Assembly: GCA_028283345.1 (NCBI GenBank)
Contig: JAPOGE010000012.1
Span: 1 to 36,340, forward strand
Source: Candidatus Poseidoniales archaeon
GTDB taxonomy: Archaea > Thermoplasmatota > Poseidoniia > Poseidoniales > Poseidoniaceae
Length of the DNA: 36,340 nt
Direction: 5' to 3'
The notes under the pieces were generated by a model that searched no databases, was not told where the DNA came from, and saw only the letters and a program-made list of their open reading frames with translations. A program made the translations under genes and the position numbers. Below, piece by piece: positions 18,132-24,074 of the stretch. The stretch's first letter is position 1, and each line of letters opens with the position of its first letter.

Positions 18132-18304
18132 CCTTTGGCTTCTTTTTCTTGGCCGGATGTGCGGGTGCTTTCATCAGTCTATTGATGCATCCTCCAGAGG
18201 TCCCCCCAAGCAAAGGCCGAGCCCGGATTAAAATCTCAGTGGCCTTTGCATTGAAGAGGAGAAGGGGGCTCGGTCAGGCATGGCTGGAGGCAAGACCGCC
18301 CTGA
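18116..18304 (+). CDS. Possible 62-residue single-span membrane protein
   Basis: A GTG at 18116 with GGGTG just upstream opens a frame encoding SLTFGFFFLAGCAGAFISLL, one membrane helix, then a basic tail. It overlaps the small ORF before it by 16 bases and the GDP-mannose dehydratase start after it by 25 bases. A perfect hairpin lies within its second half, which argues that the tail may not be under coding constraint. Function unknown. Confidence 0.35.
   Translation: MDYSLTFGFFFLAGCAGAFISLLMHPPEVPPSKGRARIKISVAFALKRRRGLGQAWLEARPP
18210..18249. repeat. 40-nt hairpin element, copy 2
   Basis: Perfect 9-bp arms GCAAAGGCC (18210-18218) and GGCCTTTGC (18241-18249) enclose 22 nt that begin with GAG and end with CTCAGT. 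GAG can pair with CTC, leaving AGT as a 3-nt bulge. The element at 8425-8464 has the same design. Here it ends 30 bases before the GDP-mannose dehydratase start codon. Confidence 0.65.
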
Positions 18305-19347
18305 TTACCGGGGTAACCGGTCAAGATGGCTCTTATCTGGCAGAACTATTGCTGGAAAAGGGCTACGAGGTCTATGGTCTGGTGCGGCGAACCAGCCAAC
18401 CGACCTTGGGTCGCAGTCTCATCAACCACCTGCAGGGGAACAAGAAATTCCATCTCATCAATGGTGACCTGACCGACCAGAGCAGTATCGATAATGCCGT
18501 CACTGAAGTTCAACCCGATGAGTTCTACAACTTGGGAGCACAGTCCTTTGTCCCCGAATCATGGCGCTCGCCGATGATGACCGCAGACGTTACCGGGATG
18601 GGTGCCCTGCGTTGTCTTGAAGCGATAAAGCGAGTAAAACCTGACTGTAGATACTATCAGGCCGGTTCAAGCGAGCAGTTCGGTGAAGTACGCGAAATTC
18701 CACAGAACGAGTTGACTCCATTCCACCCTCGCTCGCCCTATGGCTGCGCCAAGGTTTTCGCCTTTGAGATTACCAGAAATTATCGTGAGTCATACGGTCT
18801 TTTCGCCTGTACCGGTATTCTCTTCAACCACGAAAGCCCGCGTCGGGGTTTGGAATTCGTCACCCGAAAGGTGACTATGACCGCGGCGCGAATCTCACAC
18901 GGTATCGATGAATGCCTGTGGATAGGTAATGTTGATGCCAAGCGCGACTGGGGCTTTGCCGGCGACTATGTCGAGATGCAATGGCGCATGCTACAGCAGG
19001 ATGAGGCCGACGACTTCGTCGTCGCCACCGGTCGCACCCACAGTGTTCGCGATATGATTAATCATGCCTTCAACCACGCCGGAATGGAGTTGACCTGGTC
19101 TGGTGAGGGTGTCGATACCATCGCCACCGACCAAAGTGGGACGGTGCGGGTTCGTACCAATCCCAAGTTCTTCCGCCCGGCTGAGGTTGAACTGCTAATA
19201 GGTGATTATGCAAAATCCGCCGCTGCCCTCGGTTGGAGTCCAACCACCACCTTTGAGCAATTGGTCGAGATGATGGTCGACAGCGATATGGCAATCGTTG
19301 CCGAAGCGGTCAAGAATGATTACGCCCCGCCGCAACCACCTGAGTGA
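18280..19347 (+). CDS. gmd: GDP-mannose 4,6-dehydratase
   Basis: A 355-residue short-chain dehydrogenase-type enzyme that converts GDP-D-mannose to GDP-4-keto-6-deoxy-D-mannose, the precursor of GDP-fucose, GDP-rhamnose and related deoxysugars. Diagnostic are GVTGQDGSYLAELLLEKGY at the nucleotide site, the GSSEQFGE active-site segment, SPYGCAKVFAFE with the catalytic Tyr-x3-Lys, and the GILFNHESPRRG motif typical of this enzyme. GAGAAGGGGG lies upstream of the ATG. No epimerase/reductase partner is in the window, so the final sugar is unknown. Flanking glycosyltransferases suggest the product decorates glycans or S-layer proteins; the PGF-CTERM protein's sequons are one possible target (inference). 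Confidence 0.95.
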   Translation: MAGGKTALITGVTGQDGSYLAELLLEKGYEVYGLVRRTSQPTLGRSLINHLQGNKKFHLINGDLTDQSSIDNAVTEVQPDEFYNLGAQSFVPESWRSPMMTADVTGMGALRCLEAIKRVKPDCRYYQAGSSEQFGEVREIPQNELTPFHPRSPYGCAKVFAFEITRNYRESYGLFACTGILFNHESPRRGLEFVTRKVTMTAARISHGIDECLWIGNVDAKRDWGFAGDYVEMQWRMLQQDEADDFVVATGRTHSVRDMINHAFNHAGMELTWSGEGVDTIATDQSGTVRVRTNPKFFRPAEVELLIGDYAKSAAALGWSPTTTFEQLVEMMVDSDMAIVAEAVKNDYAPPQPPE

Positions 19348-19448
19348 ATCACACCTCAAACACGATGGCATCCGCATGACCGCTACTACTCCCCCCCCCT
19401 GGAACATCCACTGTTTTCCTCCGCAACCACCCGAGTGAACCACAACTC
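19331..19448 (+). repeat. Duplicated gene end after gmd
   Basis: Positions 19331-19357 and 19422-19448 match in 24 of 27 bases. The first copy is the end of gmd (encoding PQPPE and the stop). The second, 91 bases on, encodes the same PQPPE-stop and is preceded by a run of nine C residues. The rest of this ~200-base gap shows no gene. Confidence 0.8.
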
Positions 19449-19548
19449 GCAGTCATTGCGGTCACCCCCTTGAGACGCCCGAAGAAATCGTCTGACCGAC
19501 AAACTATCGCCGGTTGCTTTCAAGACATGAGAACCTCTCGTGACCTCC

Positions 19549-20697
19549 ATGCCTAGAAGGGTCCTGGTCGCTCGTGGCGGGGCGATTTCCTCGCTTTCCG
19601 GACTCGGTCGGGCGCACCATGACCTTGTGCTACACCTTCGTCACGGGGATATCAATGGCTGGGAACTGGCTGGAGAAATTGACCATATGACCGGCGGTTC
19701 ACCACTGCGCCGTCTGTGGCGACGTTGGCGTTCCCACCCCCGAAAGGTTGCAAGGCGAGTGTCTGAACTCGCCGCTTCCGGTCAAGCTGACCTGCTGCAC
19801 ATCAGCGATCAGGAGCAAGCGATACTTGTGCCACATAATTCACTGATTCCTGTAGCGGTGACGGTTCACGACCTATTCCACCTCGACCCTCAGATAATCG
19901 AGAGCCCAGAGGGAAAAATCACAGTAGGCGAGCAAAATCCCGGTCGAGTGCGCAAACGTGACCTTGAGAAGATTCGCGCTGGGCTAGGGCGCGCTGACCT
20001 GTTGATATGTGACAGCCGAACCACCCAAGAGCACGCTGAGAGGCTGTTTCCCGATAGTCGTACCATCGTTGTCCCCCTCGGCATTGATACTACGGCACGT
20101 AATCCACATCTGAGTCCTCAACCGCGTCCAGAATCATTACCCAGTGACCACCTCAACCTATTGATTATCGGTAGTGAGGAGCCGCGCAAACGACTGCTAT
20201 TCGCCATCGACGTAATCAGCGCCTTGGGTGAAGATATCCGTGGCGATGTAATTCTACACAAGGTCGGTGCTGAATCCGACAGCATACCAAGCCGACGCCT
20301 GCAATCGCAATCGGCGCGCGCCGGCGTCGAAATGAATTGGCTGGGGGCGGTCAGCGAGGTTGAGTTAATCGCTCTTGAACAACATGCTGATGCCCTGTTA
20401 TTCCCATCGGTCGCCGAAGGTTTTGGTTATCCTCCCTTGGAGGCGATGGCGGCAGGTTGCCCGGTATTGATGTCCGATTTGGGTTCACACAATGAATTAG
20501 CAATCCCGGGAACCCCCCTGCCCCCGTTCGAGAAATCAGCCTGGATCGAGGTGATTTCCACTCTTCACAAAGTTTGGGTCAGCAGGAATAAATCGCCACG
20601 CAGTGCCGATACTGCCGGAATTGAGCGGGCGGTGGGATTCTCTCAGAAAAAATTCGTTCAGCGTTTGCGATCTGCTTATGAAACCCTATTTACTTGA
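19549..20697 (+). CDS. GT4-family glycosyltransferase
   Basis: A 382-residue GT-B glycosyltransferase. The donor-binding half shows LLIIGSEEPRKRLLFAIDVI and the E-x7-E motif EGFGYPPLEAMAAGCPVLMSD, typical of the mannosyltransferase-like GT4 group. The acceptor half has LLHISDQEQ and ICDSRTTQEHAERLF. I start at the ATG at 19549; an in-frame GTG lies three codons earlier. It follows gmd in the same direction after about 200 bases and may use the GDP-deoxysugar made there, though this is inference. It lies directly upstream of the ubiquitin-like operon, but a 90-base gap containing a small hairpin (CCCTT..AAGGG near 20727) separates them. Confidence 0.9.
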   Translation: MPRRVLVARGGAISSLSGLGRAHHDLVLHLRHGDINGWELAGEIDHMTGGSPLRRLWRRWRSHPRKVARRVSELAASGQADLLHISDQEQAILVPHNSLIPVAVTVHDLFHLDPQIIESPEGKITVGEQNPGRVRKRDLEKIRAGLGRADLLICDSRTTQEHAERLFPDSRTIVVPLGIDTTARNPHLSPQPRPESLPSDHLNLLIIGSEEPRKRLLFAIDVISALGEDIRGDVILHKVGAESDSIPSRRLQSQSARAGVEMNWLGAVSEVELIALEQHADALLFPSVAEGFGYPPLEAMAAGCPVLMSDLGSHNELAIPGTPLPPFEKSAWIEVISTLHKVWVSRNKSPRSADTAGIERAVGFSQKKFVQRLRSAYETLFT

Positions 20698-20787
20698 GCC
20701 ATAATACCGATTGGCATGATTCACCCTTCAAAAGGGGCTGATGAGCAAACGAAGATAACCCGGGAGAAAACCGTGTAGGAAATAACC

Positions 20788-22062
20788 ATGGAAACGAAAA
20801 ATAAAACCCAAAAACAAACTCAAACCAGCACCCAAACCAGCAACTCGGTCATCACCCCTGTCGCCACTGCGACCACCGCCTCGTCCGCAATCTCGACTAG
20901 CGATATGGCTACCACGACCGTATTGGTAGCCAATCACACCGGTCATGATACCCTTCAACTAACCAAACAAGAGACCATTTCGATGGTCGAAGAACAAAGT
21001 AATAGTTGGGTCTTTGCCGATGGGCGTATGCTCGATGCCGCAGGACTGGGTGAGGCTGATTGGAATGCCATCGGCACCGTTCAGTTGGTACCCGGTCTGG
21101 TCGGTGGCGATGATGAGATTCGTGTGGCGGTGCAGATCGCTAACCATACCGGCCACAGCACCGTGTTGATGACCCAGTCCGAAGCGGTGGCAAAGGCTAC
21201 AGTTACTGCTAATTCCTGGCTTTTCATCAATGGTCAGATGGTCGATACTGCGGGACTGGCCACAGCTGATTGGGCGCAGGTGAAAACGGTGCAGATAATG
21301 CCGCAATTAATCGGCGGGGCGCATGGTGAGTCGCAGAATCTACTCATCGTCGGCGCCGGCGGCATCGGCTCAACTCTGCTCGACTTACTCGCCCCGGCGG
21401 CAAGCCGATGCAACCTCAACTGTCGAATCACGATGATGGATGATGACCTTGTCGAAGCCAACAACCTCGGCCATCAGCGGTTCGGTAATTCCGAGATTGG
21501 TATGCTCAAGGTCGACGCCTTGGCGCAGCGCCACAATACGTGTCCCGGCATCGAAGTAGTGGCGCGCGGTGAAGCATTGCGCAAAGCCGATCAATTGGCT
21601 GAATATGACGTGGTCGTGGTCGCAGTCGATCGGCCTGAGCCACGTGCACTGGTTCACAATAGTGACAAGCCTTGGCTCGACCTTCGTTGCCGTGGTGATG
21701 GCTGGATGTTGCTCGACAGCAATACCGATTCCACCATCATTTCACAACTCTCACCACCACATGAGCCGACCTCCTGCCAACTTGAGGGGGCACTCGAAGC
21801 CGGCAATATCGAATTCGGATTTGCCGCGGTAGCCGCTGCCGGGGCACAATGGTTGCTGCAACACCTGCGTCTGGTAGAAGGCGCAACGACGACCACGCCG
21901 ATGGCGCAGATGAACTCACTCACAATGGGGCCATTGCCACTTCCAGAACCAACCGCAGAGAGCCCATCGGGGCAAACTGGCGGGCAATCTTCGACGAGGT
22001 CAGAATCATCCTCGCAATCATCTTCATCCCCGACCTCGCAATCATCAGAGGTGAGTGCATGA
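20788..22062 (+). CDS. Tandem ubiquitin-like domains fused to an E1/ThiF adenylyltransferase
   Basis: A 424-residue protein in four parts. Residues 1-40 are a Thr/Gln/Ser-rich disordered leader. Two ubiquitin-like domains follow (about 42-107 and 111-177), about 45% identical to each other and each ending in Gly-Gly. Residues 183-365 form an E1/ThiF domain: ATP loop VGAGGIGS (188-195), MDDDLVEANNLGHQRF with the metal-binding acidic cluster, the GMLKVDAL lysine, VVVVAVDRP, and Cys330 in a setting like the catalytic cysteine of MoeB. The usual Arg of NLxRQ is His, and the structural CxxC zinc pairs are missing. Residues 366-424 are a Ser-rich tail. The next gene, a JAMM protease, overlaps its stop codon. 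Predicted role: adenylate and thioester-activate the released ubiquitin-like modules. TAGGA lies upstream of the ATG. Confidence 0.87.
   Translation: METKNKTQKQTQTSTQTSNSVITPVATATTASSAISTSDMATTTVLVANHTGHDTLQLTKQETISMVEEQSNSWVFADGRMLDAAGLGEADWNAIGTVQLVPGLVGGDDEIRVAVQIANHTGHSTVLMTQSEAVAKATVTANSWLFINGQMVDTAGLATADWAQVKTVQIMPQLIGGAHGESQNLLIVGAGGIGSTLLDLLAPAASRCNLNCRITMMDDDLVEANNLGHQRFGNSEIGMLKVDALAQRHNTCPGIEVVARGEALRKADQLAEYDVVVVAVDRPEPRALVHNSDKPWLDLRCRGDGWMLLDSNTDSTIISQLSPPHEPTSCQLEGALEAGNIEFGFAAVAAAGAQWLLQHLRLVEGATTTTPMAQMNSLTMGPLPLPEPTAESPSGQTGGQSSTRSESSSQSSSSPTSQSSEVSA
20911..21108 (+). other. Ubiquitin-like domain 1, ending in Gly106-Gly107
   Basis: Residues 42-107 follow the ubiquitin fold order: a first hairpin VLVANHTGHDTLQLT aligning with ubiquitin's first hairpin (shared Thr-Gly turn), a helix (KQETISMVEEQ), then VFADGRMLD... 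to VQLVPGLVGG. From VFADG to the final GG is 33 residues, exactly the ubiquitin distance from IFAGK to LRLRGG. The central loop is about ten residues shorter than in ubiquitin. Asp-Asp-Glu follows the Gly-Gly. Confidence 0.78.
21118..21318 (+). other. Ubiquitin-like domain 2, ending in Gly176-Gly177
   Basis: Residues 111-177 repeat domain 1 with about 45% identity (shared ANHTGH, NSW.F..G.M.D.AGL..ADW and TVQ..P...GG). It ends in IMPQLIGG and is joined to the E1 domain by only a short linker beginning AHGES. No lysine occurs between the Trp-Leu-Phe strand and position 166, so chain-type conjugation through a ubiquitin-like Lys48 site is not obvious. Confidence 0.78.
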
Positions 22063-22574
22063 AGGACGAGGTCAACACTGCCTTGGAACTCATTGAAGGA
22101 GGAAAGGCTGACGATACGACGGCGATAATTACTGAGTTGGCAAGCCGCGGTCAATGGGATGTGGTTTACTTGTTATCAGTTACTGCTGGGCGAGAACTGA
22201 GTGTACTATTCGATGCTGAAAACACTGTCCACGTCGATTGGGGAGGACCTGGATTGGTTCCCCTCCACCCGCCGCTGGGGATTTCCATTCCCTTCCGACT
22301 CTGGGTCCATACTCACCCGCACGGTTATGCGTACTGGTCGCAGACCGACCGCCAGAGCATTGCTCAAGGGACGATGATTCTCGAGCAGGCACAGGTACTC
22401 GGCGGCAATGGCATTCTCTCCACCACCCGACTGGAGCATCCGAGTCTGCTGGGAAGACTTGCCGATAGCGGGCCGCTCGCTCGCTGGACCGAAGAACAGG
22501 TATTGCCCTGGGAAGAATGGCAACTGCGCAAACAGAGCAACTCCTGCAAGGCAATTACCGAGGTGAGTGCTTGA
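22059..22574 (+). CDS. JAB/JAMM metalloprotease of the ubiquitin-like operon
   Basis: A 171-residue zinc peptidase of the Mpn/JAB family. The JAMM signature is intact: His84-Thr-His86, seven residues, Ser94, two residues, Asp97 (HTHPHGYAYWSQTD). Glu46 in GRELSVLF is the likely catalytic acid. JAMM enzymes cleave after the Gly-Gly of ubiquitin-like proteins, either to mature precursors or to remove conjugates. Its ATG overlaps the stop of the upstream E1 fusion (ATGA) and is preceded by GAGGTGAGTGC. Its own stop overlaps the next start in the same way, so all three genes appear coupled. The expected substrates are the two Gly-Gly junctions in the neighbouring fusion protein. Confidence 0.88.
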   Translation: MKDEVNTALELIEGGKADDTTAIITELASRGQWDVVYLLSVTAGRELSVLFDAENTVHVDWGGPGLVPLHPPLGISIPFRLWVHTHPHGYAYWSQTDRQSIAQGTMILEQAQVLGGNGILSTTRLEHPSLLGRLADSGPLARWTEEQVLPWEEWQLRKQSNSCKAITEVSA

Positions 22575-22816
22575 GAGACTGGATAGCCCGCCAACCTGAA
22601 GATGAGGACGAGCGCAACAAAATCCGCATGGCCATTGCCATGGGTGCCGGAATCAGTGTGGCAGAATTTCTCAACCGCCTGCTCGGCCATGAGCCCGATG
22701 CTTCATTGGTCGAGTCCGTGACGATGAAACTCGAGCAGGCGAAGGACGATGAAGAGCCGGTAGATATCGAAGCCTACGTCAAACAACTCACCGACTGGCA
22801 GAGCAAACTCGCCTGA
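22571..22816 (+). CDS. Small helical protein of the ubiquitin-like operon, unknown function
   Basis: An 81-residue protein if it starts at the TTG at 22571. I choose this start because it overlaps the JAMM gene stop (TTGA) and is preceded by the same GAGGTGAGTGC that precedes the JAMM start; an in-frame ATG at 22517 would overlap by 58 bases and lacks a site. The sequence is acidic and predicted mostly helical (KIRMAIAMGAGISVAEFLNRLL, VESVTMKLEQAKDD, IEAYVKQLTDWQSKLA). With the TTG start it contains no cysteine, so it cannot be a thioester-forming E2. It could be an adaptor, a substrate or an inhibitor. I do not recognise a family. Confidence 0.72.
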   Translation: MRDWIARQPEDEDERNKIRMAIAMGAGISVAEFLNRLLGHEPDASLVESVTMKLEQAKDDEEPVDIEAYVKQLTDWQSKLA

Positions 22817-22877
22817 AGCGATGAGAAGAGACTCAGGAATCTTGGTGGTGCTGGTGATGGTGAGGGGAAATCCTCAA

Positions 22878-23885
22878 TCATCTGGCAAGCGGTAAGTGCT
22901 TGATTGGCGGAGCAATCCCGAGGTCTTCAGGGAAATCCATTATTTTCTCAGGTATAGGGAGTGGGATTTTCTCTCGCCCGATCAGAGCGACCCGACTGGG
23001 ACGAGAATCATCGAGTAAGCGGCGGTCGACCAATGGGGCGAGGGTATTGGCGAATTCGAGAACATCATCGTGGCTCGGCATATTCTCCAGCGACATGACC
23101 TCCCGGCTATGACCGACGAAGACATAACCCTTGCACTCGATCCAATCCGGGTCGGCACGGTTGTCCAGTGCGGCATATTGGGCGAGATGTTCGGGATTCA
23201 TATTTTCACCCTTCACCAAGGTGTGACGGCAGACTATTCGGGTGTCCAGACTGGGTAGAAGGTCGATGGTCTGCTCAAATTTATCCCACGCCCCCGAGCC
23301 CCACTTAGGTTTGCAGATTCGGTTGAAGACCTCCTCATTGGGGGCGTCGACACTGACGTAGAGTTGGGTCGGCAAGACATCGAGGTTCTCGATTGCCTTG
23401 GGCAGGGTGCCATTGGTGACCAGCATCGTCGTCATCCCATGCTTATGACACAAGTCGATGTATTCGGATAGATTTCGGTACAGTGTCGGCTCTCCGTTAA
23501 GCGAAATGGCGACGTGCTTAGGATTCTGCGCCTCGATGAACTTTTCTGGGTTGACTTCGATGTTTCCACCATATCCGGTTAGCAGGCGACGCTGGGCGCG
23601 CACGCTCTCATAAAGAAGTTCAAGTGGGTCTTGGTCGGTCAATTCAAGACTGTCCATATGTGGTTCTCGCCAGCAATAGGTACACGCCAGATTACATTGG
23701 TCGACCACCGGCGACATCTGTAGGCATTCGTGGCTGGCGATACCGTAGAACTTTCCTTTGTAGCACGAGCGGTCACGCAGAAGGCTCTCTCTGGTCCAGT
23801 GACATATTTTGACACCGCCGTGCTCTCCGACGAGGTGATAGCGCTGCTTCTGCAACTTTGCCTTCAGTTGCGGATCCATTCCCAT
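22878..23885 (-). CDS. taw1: 4-demethylwyosine synthase, archaeal Taw1/TYW1
   Basis: A 335-residue radical SAM enzyme that builds the tricyclic base of wyosine at position 37 of tRNA-Phe from N1-methylguanosine and pyruvate. The SAM cluster motif CNLACTYC (Cys64, 68, 71) is intact. Cys28, 41 and 54 have the 13-residue spacing of the second iron-sulfur cluster of archaeal TYW1. Further family marks are VAISLNGEPTLY, LVTNGTLP and LYVSVDAP. This enzyme is confined to archaea and eukaryotes, so it is the best single sign that the window is archaeal. It converges on the ubiquitin-like operon. About 190 bases upstream, to the end of the phosphate transporter gene, show no credible gene. Confidence 0.95.
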   Translation of the reverse strand: MGMDPQLKAKLQKQRYHLVGEHGGVKICHWTRESLLRDRSCYKGKFYGIASHECLQMSPVVDQCNLACTYCWREPHMDSLELTDQDPLELLYESVRAQRRLLTGYGGNIEVNPEKFIEAQNPKHVAISLNGEPTLYRNLSEYIDLCHKHGMTTMLVTNGTLPKAIENLDVLPTQLYVSVDAPNEEVFNRICKPKWGSGAWDKFEQTIDLLPSLDTRIVCRHTLVKGENMNPEHLAQYAALDNRADPDWIECKGYVFVGHSREVMSLENMPSHDDVLEFANTLAPLVDRRLLDDSRPSRVALIGREKIPLPIPEKIMDFPEDLGIAPPIKHLPLAR

Positions 23886-24074
23886 GGCTGAGCACGTCCT
23901 TGAGCGACAACCACCGGCCGTATTGCGGTCGGGGCCTGGCTCGAACGCTCAGCCCACTACAGCATAGCATTTCAAAACCGCGCTCGACCGGTGGGTGACC
24001 GGAGGGCTCCAGCAACGGCCGAAGGAAACCATCTATCAGGCCGACTGGTGGTAAAGGGAGAGTTGGGGTCACAT

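Noticed and set aside
19391-19400. Run of nine C residues
   Set aside because: Probably a slippage-prone homopolymer or sequencing uncertainty in a non-coding gap; no function inferred.
21654-22154. Minus-strand 166-codon frame opposite the E1 fusion
   Set aside because: It is antisense to conserved E1 motifs and to the Ser-rich tail, which gives an artificially open opposite frame.
23773-24072. Minus-strand open frame overlapping the Taw1 start
   Set aside because: It is out of frame with Taw1, shows no domain, and half of it is a shadow of Taw1 codons; I treat 23886-24074 as a leader or gap.
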